Below are positions 10,653 through 24,036 of a DNA stretch of 64,000 nucleotides, piece by piece; positions within the stretch are counted from its first letter, which is position 1, and every line of letters starts with the position of its first letter. The notes under the pieces are model-generated. The model did no database searches. It worked only from the letters and a program-made list of their open reading frames with translations, and had not been told where the DNA came from. The translations under genes were made by a program, and so were the position numbers. Source of the stretch: Symsagittifera roscoffensis (Eukaryota > Xenacoelomorpha > Acoela > Convolutidae); contig NC_087067.1 of the NCBI RefSeq assembly GCF_963678635.1, positions 53,498,233 through 53,562,232 on the forward strand, given 5' to 3'.

Positions 10653-13305
10653 TTAATCTGCTTCAATCACCTCGTTGGGATCCAGTTCCAGTGGTGGACT
10701 TGACCCTTCCTCTACAATCTCATTTCCATCGTTCTTTTCCCTGGTGACCTTCTCGTTGACCTCACAAGCAGTGTGCATCATCGAATAATCTCCCTCTTCC
10801 ATGTCTGCAGGCTTACACCAGTCCTCTGTCGAGGGATTGTGTGGCTTGATGTTCTCGTAGTGAGCGGCTCGGCCTGTACTCAGTCTATAAGAGCGTCCCT
10901 CCTGATGCCCTTCCGTAATCATGAATGGTCCCCTCCACAACGTTCTGAAATACCCATACGTAATCTCCTACCGAATAAGTTTTTGCACCAGCTGCTTTCT
11001 TATCGAATCTTTTCCTCTGCCTTGCCTGTGCCTGGTGAGTGTTCCGTCTACACAAATCGTTTATCTCTTGTTGACGTCTAATCACATCCCTTTTATAGAC
11101 TTGTGGTGATGTTTTCTTCCCCTCATACTCCGGGTAAAAGAAAGTCAAGGGCAAAAACTTCTCGTGTCTAATTAATATCATGTGTGAACTAACTCCAGTG
11201 GTAGAGTATTGCGTGCTGTTGTAAGCTCCCACCACCTGTGGAAGATATGTGTCCCAGTCGGTCAGGTACCTGGAACAATATACCCTCAGCGTCGACACTA
11301 ACGTTCTATTTTGCCTTTCTACTAAGCCATTCGTCTGGGGATGGTATGTCGTGGAGTGAGCTTGAGCCACCTGTGAACGCCTCATCAGCTCTTTCATACG
11401 TTCTCCCACGAAAGCTGCTCCGTATCTGATTGAAACGTCATCGGACATCCATGTCTCGCTATCCACGTGTTGATTAGGTTATCGCAAGTCTCTTCTTTCT
11501 GCTGAGGCAGTTATGCAGGATACGGCCTCTGCTTACTTCGTGAAGTGATCTATCATGACCAAGACTTGATTGTAACCACTGTTTGTCATGCATATCTTTT
11601 GATGATCAATCTGCACCAACTCTTTAAATTCAGATGACTCGATCGACTACAAGGGAAATCGCCACTTCCTTGGATCCTTGACCTGTTGGCATGACAGACA
11701 TGCTGTTACCCACTTCTTGCATGCCTTTTTCATTCTAGGCCACTCAAAGCGTTTCAGAATCCTCTGGTATAGTTTGTCGATTTCCTGATGGCCCATCTGA
11801 TCATGTGACCTGAATAAAAGTTCTGTTTGATAGAGTTGTGGCAACACTATCGCAATATACTTGTACAGGACTTTGTTTTCTTCTCTTTTCTTGCAAGCCA
11901 CAACCCCGTCCCTGTTCAGATATAACCTTCCCTCATTCTGCATAAAGTACTGTCTCAGAATGCGGTAACTGTCTTCCTCCAGATCGCCTTTGTCTGGAAT
12001 TCCTTTTTCGATCGATTTTTTCAGGTTGCTTGTCATGCGGTCAATTCTCTGTGCTCCTAGTAGGTCCGAGAGTCTGTATCTCGCCTTCAAGTACGTCTTC
12101 ATGACCCTCATCCGACTGCTTTTTTCATCTGGTTGACGCGTGTCATCTTCCATCTTAACGCACCAAATCTTCGCCAATGGTTGTGTTTCTTGTTCGAACG
12201 GTTGAATATCAGTCCTGGCTACCTCTTTTTGCGGCAACAAGCTTATCGAACGTTTCGATACTGCTATTGTTTCCAGATCATCTGCTGCATTGTCAATGAC
12301 TCTTTCACCTGGTATGAGGTAGCGATCACTGTCATGGTCTTGATATACCTCCCTATCAAGATCCCTTGCTCGAGTTTCCACCAAAAGTGTGTGGATCGCT
12401 AGCTCTGACATGTCTGATCCTGAGCTCGAATTCCTGTCTGAATAGGTGTCGATTCCTGAATTCCGGGAGTTATCATCCATTGAAGAGTCTGCGACAGAGC
12501 ACGTTCCCTCCTCCGGATCAGTCTTGTGCGTTCTAATCATCCATTTGAACTCCCCGGACATTTTGTTCTCCAGGTCCTGTTCCTCATCAGGAACTTTTTC
12601 ATCTACATCAGACTCCCGGACAAACTTTCTTGTCCCGGATGTTGATCCTGAACTCGCCTGTTCTTCTCACTGTTCGTCTCTCCGGACAAACAATCTTGCC
12701 CCAAGTTTCGTTCAACCTTCTCACCTTCCTTATCCTGGTCTTCGAATGTAACGGTTTTCTTTTGCATATCGTTCCCCTGTTCTTTCCGTTTGTATGATGT
12801 GCTTGTCAAGACGTTTTGGTGTATCGAGGACACTAGTTGCTGAACTATAGTCCTACAATCCCTTTCATTTTCTTTGTGTTGTCGTCTTGACGGCATGATC
12901 TTCACCTTCTCGCAGACTGTCAGTAATGGCTGCTGCCCACTCGGGGTCATCTCTAGTCATTTCTCTCTCCAACAATCCACCCAGCATCCGCATCACTTGC
13001 GGTGTGACCTGAACTGTTTTATCCAACAATGAGAGGCTGTTTATGTTCATGCGAGAGAGTTCCTGCTGAACCAGGTTTGAGCGCAGCAACAGATCCAAGG
13101 GAACCGGGTCCTTCCTGGATAGAATCCTTATCTCGGCTGCCTTCTCTACAGGTAACTCAGGATGTCCTGGGATTGGATGTCCAGACTTGTCCAACCATGT
13201 CGTCAAGGGAAGCGCTTCGTAAGTTTCTTTGTCTAGAATCGAGAACCCTTCCTTAATTTCTGCCTGATTGGCTTGCTTCTGTTCCAATCTTTCATAGAAC
13301 TCGGT
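10653..13305 (-). pseudogene. Integrase and RNase H-integrase linker, copy 1
   Basis: Pieces in several frames encode a long Glu-rich linker, an integrase zinc domain (SHDQMGHQ, then CLSCQQ in the ORF 12,561-11,647), the first catalytic Asp (QIDHQK near 11,600, after a stop at 11,647), the second Asp (FQSD near 11,430, one frame away) and the catalytic Glu in GLVERQNR (ORF 11,466-10,885). The C-terminal WRGPF block lies in another short ORF (10,940-10,653). At least three frameshifts and several stops separate these parts. The DD35E residues survive, but not in one frame. Order and spacing match the large element's integrase. Confidence 0.8.
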
Positions 13306-14686
13306 CTAATTGCTGAGGTTGTCAGCATTCTGGTGTTTGTCACGCATTCTCTGCCCGATTATCATGTGGTAGCCATCTAACATTACTATCCATCTACCAA
13401 TGTAAATCTGATCCATCGAGTAAGTCTTCAACCAAGATAACGCTCTGTTGCCCACGCGTAACTTAAAGGGAGCGCTCCCCAAGTATGCGCTGTACGTTTC
13501 CAAAAATGTGACTACTGCATTTGTTTTTGCATTCGGTGCACCATATTTCATCTCAGTGTCACTTAACACCTTGCTCCCATATGCTATGGGATGGAGAACT
13601 GTTCCTCCATTCCATTCCTGCTCCTGATGCAGTATTCCTGCGATGGCTACTACTGATGCGTCTGTGTCATGAACATACATGCCCTTCTCTGTAGGCATGC
13701 CTAGGACTGGCGCTTCGCACAGTTCCCAATTCATGTTCTCGAAGGCAGCTTGTGCTTCTTCATTCCATTCGAACTTCTTTCCTTTGTTGCGCATCAGCTT
13801 CGGCATGGGATACACCTTGTCTGCATATCCTTTTATGAACTCACGGTAATAATTGGCGAGTCCTAGGAAGCTCATGAATTGTGTATCCGTTCTGGGAGCC
13901 TTCCATGTCAACACAGCCTCTACGACTTCCGGGTCCGGCCTGACGCCATGCCTGTCCACATTCTCCCTAGATACTTTATCGAATCTCTGAGTATCTCACA
14001 CTTCGATGGTTTACATTTCAAGCCTGCTCTTTTCATGCAGCCAAAGATCTCTTCTAGCCGATCAATGTTGTTTTTCAGGGTGAGTGTTGCTATGACCACG
14101 TCATCCACGTAACACATCACAGGGTTCCCGTACTTCTTTGTCACTCTGGTCAAAGCCTTAGCCATCAGTCTTTGAAAAGTGGCAGTCGCGTTGCACAAGC
14201 GGAAGGGCATCCTTTTACACTGGTACAACCCCAATTAATTGCGAATCCGGTCTTCTCTCCGTCCTTCTTCCGCAGAGAAACCTGCCAGAAGGCCGAACCC
14301 ACGTCCAGAGTGGTGAAGAACTTGGCGTCACTAAGTTTCGAGAGGCTTTCGTCTATTCGCAGTATCGGGTACGCGTCTTTTATTGTCACCGCGTTCAAGT
14401 AAGGAAAATCGCAACAGAACCTAAGTTGCCCCCTTTCTTTTTTGCCATGACTACTCCGCATGCCGACGGCGATTTCGAGTGTTCTATCATGTCGTGTTCG
14501 AGCAACATTTCTATCTCCGCTCGACACGCTTCCAATTTATGTGGTGTCATTCGTCTTCCGCCTTCCCTATGGGGAACGGCGCCTTCCTCTAGTTCGATTT
14601 CGTGTTCGACGAAGTTACAAAAACCGATATCGGCCTTATGTTTCGAAAATACATCCGCGTTCCGATTTAAAACCGCCCGCAATGAT
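13306..14686 (-). pseudogene. Reverse transcriptase-RNase H, copy 1
   Basis: The reverse transcriptase spans three frames: the N-terminal fingers (14,682-14,395), a middle part with FTTLDVGSAFWQ (14,527-14,165) and a C-terminal part with YVDD (14,234-13,920). A one-base deletion near 13,960, absent from copy 2, then shifts the frame into the connection and RNase H region (13,959-13,306). RNase H has kept DTDAS but lost two catalytic acids relative to the large element: KTNAVV replaces KAEMFAVV (Glu lost) and RVGNRAL replaces RVDNRAL (Asp lost). MPFGLC reads MPFRLC. This copy cannot be active. Confidence 0.85.
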
Positions 14687-16259
14687 TCAAAATTTCCCTC
14701 GCCTATTTTCCTTTTTAAGTGTTCTATTTCCCTCGCCTATTTTCCTTTTTAAGTGTTCTATTTTTGGCAAAACCGGTTTGTCAGATTCTATTTCATATGA
14801 CGAGGGGCGTTCCGGAAAGTTCGAGCAGCTCAACAAGCCGTCGTCCGTTTTGGATTTCATTGAAAAAAATTTATGAATAGATTTATTTTTATTAATTCTT
14901 TTTAAAATTTTATCTTTATTGTTATGATAAGGGCAGTCTTTTACACTATGTCTCTTCAAGTTTTGTGTCTCTTCATAGTCGGTCCTCATCGGCAAAGCGT
15001 AACCAAGTTTCTTTCTACGCTGGATTGAAACCGTGGTGTCCAGTGTGTTCAATAACACACTGAAACACAGTCCGTTTCGAGTTACTAAGAAGCTCCAGCA
15101 TAAAATCACTGAACTTTGACTATTAGGGTTCAGTACCAAACAAACCTGTTTACTATCGAGTTTCAATTTCTCATTCTTAAAATTGCTACTACAGCTTGTC
15201 CCGGCTGTAGTTTTACCTTTCTATCTAAAAAGATAGGTACCTTGTTTTCATCTGTTATTATTCTATTAATTGGTTTCTTAACATACTTTCGGTCCGGGTT
15301 TCTAATCCTTATTAGACTGTTTTTCAAGTCAATCATCACATCAAAATTCCTGAAAAAAACTCTGCCTAAGATGAACTGATCGGAGTCGTACAAATTCTCT
15401 ACCACCAGGAAGCTCATCCAAAGTCCTGTCCTCCCATGTGGAGGACCGTTATTGGTGTTCTTCCGGCTACGTAAATCGCTCCTCGATTGGCTGCCTCTAG
15501 TCTGAGATTCGTCGGAATTAGGTCTTCCCTCGTGAAGCCCATTCTTTTCCAAGTTTTTATCGGCATTACGCTCACTACCGCTTCTGTGTCCAGGAGCCCT
15601 GTTACTCCAATTTTCTTCCCATTGGTGTCGAGCAGATGTGCAACCACATCTGCTTCGTATCCAATGTGAACCGCGTCTTGCTCCATCATGGTGTCATGAC
15701 CTATCCTACGGACTTTAAGTCCTTCTTCACCCAAATATATTTGCCCTATTTGGTCACTGTCTGTCGTCACGTAGGTCGTAGTGTAGATACTGATCCCATC
15801 CGCGTTCAGTATCACTTGATATCGTCCATAGACTTCCACGTAGCGCCCGTGAAGTTTCTTTATTCGAGGGGCCACCCATTGTTAGTAGCGCTCGCACAGC
15901 TCTTGACTCAGTGCGTGGCTCCACCTGCCTCAGATAATATGCATATGTATACAAATGCATCAAAGTGAATTCTGATGGTTCGCTCAGATTTCTGATTACC
16001 TGGTGTCCCGCTAACGGGATTTTCGATTGTAATTTACTCCCCTGCGGCACCATACCGAACGTCTGCCCGGAGATCACCTTGCTCAAACTGCTTCGTGCTT
16101 TCGTTTCTTCAACGTCTGATGCCTCGAATGCGTTCAGCCTTCCCTGAATTTTTTCATTTTCCAATTCGAGCTTCACTTTTTGTTCGATCTCCTTCGTAAC
16201 CAATTCGAAATCTTCATGATCGACCTCTGACGCATCTTCATCCTCGAGGCTAAAACCTA
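14687..16259 (-). pseudogene. Gag C-terminus-protease region, copy 1 (5' truncated)
   Basis: Fragments in at least three frames encode the protein upstream of the reverse transcriptase. They include the post-protease region (15,166-14,687), a protease part with ILGR-like FILGRVFF (15,552-15,163) and the catalytic loop (15,875-15,414), where DTGA has become DTEA, so the active-site glycine is lost. A 329-bp deletion at about 16,209 removes most of the zinc-knuckle region present in copy 2. The sequence stops abruptly at 16,259 where the array LTR remnant begins; most of Gag is missing. A 32-bp direct duplication near 14,698-14,765 is shared with copy 2. Confidence 0.75.
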
Positions 16260-16622
16260 GTGTGTTTTATATTGTTATGTTGAGTTAGGGAGAGTTTTTA
16301 GGTTGATCCATCTGAAATGGATCAAAGGTCCACTGTCTGAAAAAAGTAACTATACCTAAGGTTCCGACCCTGTTTTTAACGGCGTTTGCGTGTTTTAGGT
16401 ATTTTGAGACCTGAGTATGGGGGCGTTCTTATTTTCTAGAGTGGGGGTATTTTGGTAGTGGCCTTTAAGCTGTAACGCGGGTTTTAGTCTCATGTCGCAA
16501 GTGAGCCCAATTGGCTCCGACCGCTTGAGGTAGAAAAACACAAGAGATAGTTACCCTGACTCTTGAGCCAATGGTTATAGGGCCTATTTTTCTTTAACCT
16601 AAGTAGGCGACTGTTAAAATGA
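16260..16622 (+). repeat. LTR 3' remnant (array type)
   Basis: The last ~360 bp of the candidate LTR, beginning GTGTGTTTTATATTG and containing the hairpin TTGATCCAT/ATGGATCAA. The rest of this LTR is missing because the gag-pol fragment takes its place. It continues directly into element-internal sequence. Confidence 0.7.
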
Positions 16623-19600
16623 GAGCGGATAAAACCCTTGAAGAATGGCAAATTTTAGTATTTCTGATATCATAGGAACTGCAAACAGTTTCTTATGGAC
16701 GCCGGAGCTCTCTATTTCCATTTCGAAGTTGCTTTTATGCTGAAGTTATGAACGGAAAAAAGTTCAAGATAAAATCTTCAAAGGGAGACGCCAAGATTGG
16801 GTTGACATCTAGAAATGACTCGCATGAAGTCTGTATTCGAAAAAAAGATAGCTGAGGCTATAAATGGACAAGTATGTCCTTCAAAATTAAGCTGGTTATC
16901 TGGATGGACTAGCGTGGTGTGCCCGCATTGTCAAAATGGTGTCAATTAAAACAAATCGTATCATTGAATTCCTCGAGCTAGAAAAAGCCTTTTTTTTGCA
17001 AAGTCTTGAAGTTTGGTCAGCCAGTTATGCCATGTACATCTTGTATTGTCAGTGAATGTACATCCTGCTACGGTTTTTTTTGAATTAAATGTTTGACCGT
17101 GCTTGGGTTTTTGATTGTTTTGAGAAGCGATGTGACTGCTCGGAACCGCGTAAGGACACCCTAATTTTTGAATTCCGATCATTAGATGACGTACGTATTA
17201 TTTTCTTTAGGACAACACAACTGAAAATGCGAAGTTCACTTTTATGCAAAAAAACTCTCTCACTGCAGGTGAGCTCGGCGTAAATATTGCCTCGAAAGTA
17301 TATGAGCAGAGCGTTTAAAAATAGTATATCTGCCCAAAAATTCAATTTTGCATCTTTACCAGATGCCGAAAAAGTGCCATTTAATTTACTGTTGCCAAAA
17401 CCCGTTTATTCGTTACCCCTTGAAAGCTGCTACTTGGCATAGTTCTGTACAGCACTAAATGTTCGATGCTGCACCAAACAGACAAAAATTGAAGGCAGTA
17501 ATTTCCTCAAGTGGGCGTCTATTGCACCCACCGAGTCCTGTGTTACCTATCTGCCTTCAGATTGCCCGAGCTAGACATACTAAGATCCTCAGGGCAATCA
17601 CTTTCCCAAAAACGATTTGGATTTCGATCCACACAAATCAGTTACAAGTTCTTTATCAATTTAGACTTAGTGTCGCAAATATCCGAGTTTAGACCTGTTT
17701 TGTTTTGGTCTGGTCTTTTAAAAAAGGCAAGTTACCAGTGCAGTCACTGGTTCCTAGCCTGTCTCCTAATAACCCAATACCTTTTAATTTTATCTTTTCT
17801 TCTGTCTACTTAAGTCTTAACAAAAATAGTACCCCTCCGGATTGGCAAAAACAAGACCCCTCTGGATTGGCAAAAATAGTACCCCTCCGGATTGGCAAAA
17901 ACAGTACCCCTCCGGATTGTCAAAAACAGTACCCGTCCGGATTTGCAAAATTGGGACCCTTTCGGATTTGCAAAATTGGGACCCTTTCCGATTGGCAAAA
18001 TTGGGACCCCTCCGGATCGGCAAAATTTGGGACCTTCCGGATTGGGACCCCTCCGGGTTTGTAAAAATAGCTTTTCAGAGTTTTACAAAATTTTCACCCG
18101 ATACCCTTCCGGATACGGTCTCCGATGCTATTATGTTGTTTGAACTAACTAAGAAGGGTGTATTTTCTTTCCCCAGACCCTTCCGAATTGAAGCTAAGCC
18201 TCTTATTTGACAATTCACATTAACTGTGAAGGGTCTTATCACTAGCCTAGTTTCGATTCGACTAGGGTTTTCTGCTTCCCTCAGCCTTCCCTTTTTGTCT
18301 AGAACAGCGTAAAATTGCCTTATTCAACCGTTGCTACCCTTTTGTAGAGGTGTAAGGGCTTTCCAAAATTTTTTTTATAAAACATGAAGGGTCTACCTTC
18401 CCGAATTACTGAATTTGCTAAAAACAATCTTGAAAAATTTTCGCGCTCATTTTTGTAAATAAATGATAATTTTATGAGTAAGTTCGCCTAACTTCTAATC
18501 TAATGGTACCATGATCGACTGGATTTGTCCAGTAGTTCCAAAGTTATCAACCAAAACGTCTTTCTGCTAAAATCAAAAAAAAAATTTCTCTTATAGGTTC
18601 CGCCTAACTTTTTTTCGTAATTCTGCTCTTTTCGACCTAAAAATGATTGATCCGAGCTCAGAAGGCCTATGTTCTTCTATTTCAAGGCAAAAACCCGATC
18701 TTAAACATTCCAGCTGAAAAAGTTTGCCAAAAAAATGCTATTTGTACCCCTCCGGATTGATGAATCCACTAAATCAAACACGTTAAATTCGATTTCTCTG
18801 TAACCCGGAAGGTTACCGTCAAACGGATTTTAAAACCTGTCGATTGACTAGTGAACGTTGTCCGAACAACAATTTTTACTGTCCTAACTCAAAATTTTCA
18901 AAATAATTTTTTTGTAGCGTTTCGTTTCTTCAAAAATTTAGAAGATTCGGTTTTTGGTACCCAATTAGTTCCAACCACTTCCGAACTATACTTAACCGGT
19001 TCTTTTTATTACAGTAGTACAACTACGATGTAACTCATTATTTTAGCGTTTTTTTTGCTTCAAAAAATATCGATATCTCAAAAATCGCGATTTGTGGGGT
19101 GAACAAAATATCGCTATTTTGACCCTAAAAACCGGTCTGCTTAGTATGCTTTTTTACTGGAAAACGGTATAGGAGTACTAAAATAGGCTGTATAAATAAT
19201 AATAATAGTAATACTATACCACTCCAGGTTTGTTAAATCTCCGAATTAAGGTGCTTAAATCGGAAATTCGCAGTTCGGTGAAGGGTCACTACAGTGCAGT
19301 AACTGTCGAGCCCCCCACAGAGTATCTTACTTTTTGTACCAAAAGGGATACAAATTTTAACGATACCCAACAGTAGATTGTTGTTGTCCTTGAGCCCCTT
19401 CTTGTCGCTCCTTGAACTGCCTGCCGGATATCAGTCTTTTCCACTAATCCCGAGACCCTTCCGGATTCAGCGCAAATTAGCATTAACGTGCTTAAATACT
19501 CAAATAACTACAAGCACCACAAACGGGCAACAAAAATGATCGTAACGTTCCTGAATGATATAAATGCCGGTTATAACACTATATCTAACACCAACAAACG

Positions 19601-20787
19601 GGAGGGTCGGATCACATCTCGTCTGGGGGGATGATCTCTACTGATTTTACACTTTTTTTTTTTTTTTACTGTTTTTGGTTTTTTCGGTTATTTTTTATGT
19701 TTTTTGTTTTTCTAAGGTACTATACTACTTTTTGTTCGGTTTCTTGTATATCTTCAAGTGTTTTTGGTCACAAACCTATCAGGGAATGAGGAGACGGCCA
19801 ATCCCCCCACATTTCCTGGAACGTGAATTTTCGGTCTTAACTAGGTTAAATAACTATTCACGGGAATCCGGAAGGCTTCCGCGTTCCGAACTACCCTTCC
19901 GCCCCGACGGTATGGGCATTATAAAGGGCGTTACTGTAGGCTTCCGCTCGGCGCGGAGTGCTCGTTAACGGTTCTGCCGGTCATGATGCTAAAAAGAATA
20001 ACACGCAGGAGCGCAATAAAAACATCTATGTAACATTCGCCCGGAAGTTCATATCGACGTGAAATAAAGCTAGGTTCTAAAAAGACTGGCGTCTAAACTC
20101 AGCTTCATATGCTTTTAACCGTCTCTACCAAAGCCAGTTCTATGTGTGATCCTTTAACATCGGGTCGACAAAATCTTTACTGTTTTTTTTTGGGTTACCG
20201 GCCAGAACACGCAGATTAACTTAGTTAGATGCAAAATAGTGAGCTCATGGCTGTGTCTCAGTATCCCCAGACCACGAGGCACGAGTCACTCCTAAAACAG
20301 AGCTACTATTTACTTATTGTATTACTATTGTTTTTGTTCAGTAGATAAAAATCATCATATCCATCGGAGATGGATCAACCCTTTCCCTCAACTCCTAGCT
20401 TCTCGTTATCTGAAAATGAAACCGGATGTTAATTATATTCAATTCAAGACATAACCAGGAAGCTAAAAATTTATATAAAACAGTTTGAGTCTTGGGCCCG
20501 ATACCCCTCCGGATTCTGGAATCCGGGGAAAAAACGTCCTTATTTCTTTTGGGAAGGCTGGACACGTCGTCCCAACACCCTTCCTCGTTCATGTGAATTA
20601 CTCTGTAACGATTGTAGCGGCATAATCGTTACAACTCGGAGCAATTTCTGACAATTTCCAATTCTATCTGTCATTATATCTTCGTAGTTGTTTTCACTGT
20701 AACAATTGTTGTTCTGTTTTTCTTTTGATCTTTCTCCAAAATGGCCGTTTCAGCATTTCTCAGAATATGATGTCACAATTCGAAATT
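16623..20787 (+). repeat. Non-coding internal region of array element, unit 1 (3' truncated)
   Basis: It contains the P-right segment (16,623-17,540), block Q and the first ~620 bp of R. It ends at CGAAATT (20,787), where copy 2 of the gag-pol fragment is joined. Short open segments occur on both strands, some with splice-like borders (a TTTCTTTAG and a CAGGTGAGC near 17,210-17,275), but I recognise no protein family. Units at 27,684, 33,286 and 38,886 are near-identical. Confidence 0.75.
17821..18070 (+). repeat. 25-bp minisatellite (about 9-10 units)
   Basis: Same CCCCTCCGGATTGGCAAAA repeat as at 1,151, slightly longer. The order of variant units is the same as in the copies at 28,882, 34,485 and 40,085, so the minisatellite was copied within the large unit and did not expand independently. 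Confidence 0.9.
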
Positions 20788-21383
20788 CTTAACTTTTTAA
20801 TTAACAAATTTTCAGTGTGGGTAAGTCCTACCCCCACTCCCGGGACAAAAATATCCATCGACGTCCCCGTCGATCGCATACCGGATATCAAATCGAGGTT
20901 GGAAGCCGGAATGAGTAATTGTCTTTCTTGGGCAGCCCAAGAGGGATCATCCCTTTCGGTTTTTACGTATTTCATGCTTCCACGATCTACATCTTGAACC
21001 GTGACACTGGTCTTCTTTGGGTCCGACGTCATTTCGTTCAGCCATTCAAAGACACGCAGATTCGTCAAGTCTTGTTCATATGACTGCTGTTGCTCCTCGT
21101 CGATTTCTACCTCGGGCTTGGACCGGTCTTCGACCCACTCCTCGTCGTGATCATCGACTATGTCAAGGTCCTGTGACACAGTTATTTCTTCTAGACCCAT
21201 TAATTCTTCCACTATCTTCTTTAGACCTACCAAGTCGTCTCCGTAAGGATTATACTTCTTCGTGAGTCTTGCCCTGTCACTCTGTCGAGTATGTATCGTA
21301 AACGGAATATCCGGCTCCAAATTCTTGGGGACCTCCATTTGTTCGGGGTCTTGCCAGTCCTCCTCTGCGTAAGGTAAGGTTTC
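20788..21383 (-). pseudogene. Pol C-terminal tail, copy 2 (fused to array repeat)
   Basis: Same tail as copy 1, cut 3' of the conserved GVGVGLTHTEN block. The reading frame then runs into array repeat sequence and ends at 20,760, so its last residues are repeat-encoded. There is no macro-domain remnant and no LTR at this end. The conserved hairpin is at 20,857-20,874. Confidence 0.7.
20807..20874 (-). promoter_or_regulatory. Conserved hairpin block, copy 2
   Basis: Same block as in copy 1, with the hairpin at 20,857-20,874, retained although the rest of the element 3' of it is lost. Confidence 0.5.
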
Positions 21384-24036
21384 TTAATCTGCTTCAATCA
21401 CCTCGTTGGGATCCAGTTCCAGTGGTGGACTTGACCCTTCCTCTACAATCTCATTTCCATCGTTCTTTTCCCTGGTGACCTTCTCGTTGACCTCACAAGC
21501 AGTGTGCATCATCGAATAATCTGCCTCTTCCATGTCTGCAGGCTTACACCAGTCCTCTGTCGAGGGATTGTGTGGCTTGATGTTCTCGTAGTGAGCGGCT
21601 CGGCCTGTACTCAGTCTATAAGAGCGTCCCTCCTGATGCCCTTCCGTAATCATGAATGGTCCCCTCCACAACGTTCTGAAATACCCATACGTAATCTCCT
21701 ACCGAATAAGTTTTTGCACCAGCTGCTTTCTTATCGAATCGTTTCCTCTGCCTTGCCTGTGCCTGGTGAGTGTTCCGTCTACACAAATCGTTTATCTCTT
21801 GTTGACGTCTAATCACATCCCTTTTATAGACTTGTGGTGATGTTTTCTTCCCCTCATACTCCGGGTAAAAGAAAGTCAAGGGCAAAAACTTCTCGTGTCT
21901 AATTAATATCATGTGTGAACTAACTCCAGTGGTGGAGTATTGCGTGCTGTTGTAAGCTCCCACCACCTGTGGAAGATATGTGTCCCAGTCGGTCAGGTAC
22001 CTGGAACAATATACCCTCAGCGTCGACACTAACGTTCTATTTTGCCTTTCTACTAAGCCATTCGTCTGGGGATGGTATGTCGTGGAGTGAGCTTGAGCCA
22101 CCTGTGAACGCCTCATCAGCTCTTTCGTACGTTCTCCCACGAAAGCTGCTCCGTATCTGATTGAAACGTCATCGGACATCCATGTCTCGCTATCCACGTG
22201 TTGATTAGGTTATCGCAAGTCTCTTCTTTCTGCTGAGACAGTTATGCAGGATACGGCCTCTGCTTACTTCGTGAAGTGATCTATCATGACCAAGACTTGA
22301 TTGTAACCACTGTTTGTCATGCATATCTTTTGATGATCAATCTGCACCAACTCTTTAAATTCAGATGACTCGATCGACTACAAGGGAAATCGCCACTTCC
22401 TTGGATCCTTGACCTGTTGGCATGACAGACATGCTGTTACCCACTTCTTGCATGCCTTTTTCATTCTAGGCCACTCAAAGCGTTTCAGAATCCTCTGGTA
22501 TAGTTTGTCGATTTCCTGATGGCCCATCTGATCATGTGACCTGAATAAAAGTTCTGTTTGATAGAGTTGTGGCAACACTATCGCAATATACTTGTACAGG
22601 ACTTTGTTTTCTTCTCTTTTCTTGCAAGCCACAACCCCGTCCCTGTTCAGATATAACCTTCCCTCATTCTGCATAAAGTACTGTCTCAGAATGCGGTAAC
22701 TGTCTTCCTCCAGATCGCCTTTGTCTGGAATTCCTTTTTCGATCGATTTTTTCAGGTTGCTTGTCATGCGGTCAATTCTCTGTGCTCCTAGTAGGTCCGA
22801 GAGTCTGTATCTCGCCTTCAAGTACGTCTTCATGACCCTCATCCGACTGCTTTTTTCATCTGGTTGACGCGTGTCATCTTCCATCTTAACGCACCAAATC
22901 TTCGCCAATGGTTGTGTTTCTTGTTCGAACGGTTGAATATCAGTCCTGGCTACCTCTTTTTGCGGCAACAAGCTTATCGAACGTTTCGATACTGCTATTG
23001 TTTCCAGATCATCTGCTGCATTGTCAATGACTCTTTCACCTGGTATGAGGTAGCGATCACTGTCATGGTCTTGATATACCTCCCTATCAAGATCCCTTGC
23101 TCGAGTTTCCACCAAAAGTGTGTGGATCGCTAGCTCTGACATGTCTGATCCTGAGCTCGAATTCCTGTCTGAATAGGTGTCGATTCCTGAATTCCGGGAG
23201 TTATCATCCATTGAAGAGTCTGCGACAGAGCACGTTCCCTCCTCCGGATCAGTCTTGTGCGTTCTAATCATCCATTTGAACTCCCCGGACATTTTGTTCT
23301 CCAGGTCCTGTTCCTCATCAGGAACTTTTTCATCTACATCAGACTCCCGGACAAACTTTCTTGTCCCGGGTGTTGATCCTGAACTCGCCTGTTCTTCTCA
23401 CTGTTCGTCTCTCCGGACAAACAATCTTGCCCCAAGTTTCGTTCAACCTTCTCACCTTCCTTATCCTGGTCTTCGAATGTAACGGTTTTCTTTTGCATAT
23501 CGTTCCCCTGTTCTTTCCGTTTGTATGATGTGCTTGTCAAGACGTTTTGGTGTATCGAGGACACTAGTTGCTGAACTATAGTCCTACAATCCCTTTCATT
23601 TTCTTTGTGTTGTCGTCTTGACGGCATGATCTTCACCTTCTCGCAGACTGTCAGTAATGGCTGCTGCCCACTCGGGGTCATCTCTAGTCATTTCTCTCTC
23701 CAACAATCCACCCAGCATCCGCATCACTTGCGGTGTGACCTGAACTGTTTTATCCAACAATGAGAGGCTGTTTATGTTCATGCGAGAGAGTTCCTGCTGA
23801 ACCAGGTTTGAGCGCAGCAACAGATCCAAGGGAACCGGGTCCTTCCTGGATAGAATCCTTATCTCGGCTGCCTTCTCTACAGGTAACTCAGGATGTCCTG
23901 GGATTGGATGTCCAGACTTGTCCAACCATGTCGTCAAGGGAAGCGCTTCGTAAGTTTCTTTGTCTAGAATCGAGAACCCTTCCTTAATTTCTGCCTGATT
24001 GGCTTGCTTCTGTTCCAATCTTTCATAGAACTCGGT
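21384..24036 (-). pseudogene. Integrase and linker, copy 2
   Basis: Collinear with copy 1 at a constant offset of 10,731 bases and carrying the same frameshifts and stops: the zinc domain in 23,292-22,378, the GLVERQNR block in 22,197-21,616 and WRGPF in 21,671-21,384. A TAG just upstream of the linker ORF (24,037-24,039) replaces a lysine codon found in the large element. The shared lesions show that the two copies derive from one already dead ancestor. Confidence 0.8.

Noticed and set aside
17810..18210. Several overlapping ORFs on both strands in the 25-bp minisatellite
   Set aside because: They follow from the repeat period (25, not a multiple of 3) and lack of stops in the unit; changes between copies do not favour synonymous sites.
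19675..19968. Hydrophobic ORF repeated in each unit (also 30,736, 36,336, 41,935), membrane-protein-like
   Set aside because: Hydrophobicity comes from T-rich runs whose lengths vary between units; the C-terminal part reads through unrelated sequence and is truncated in one unit.
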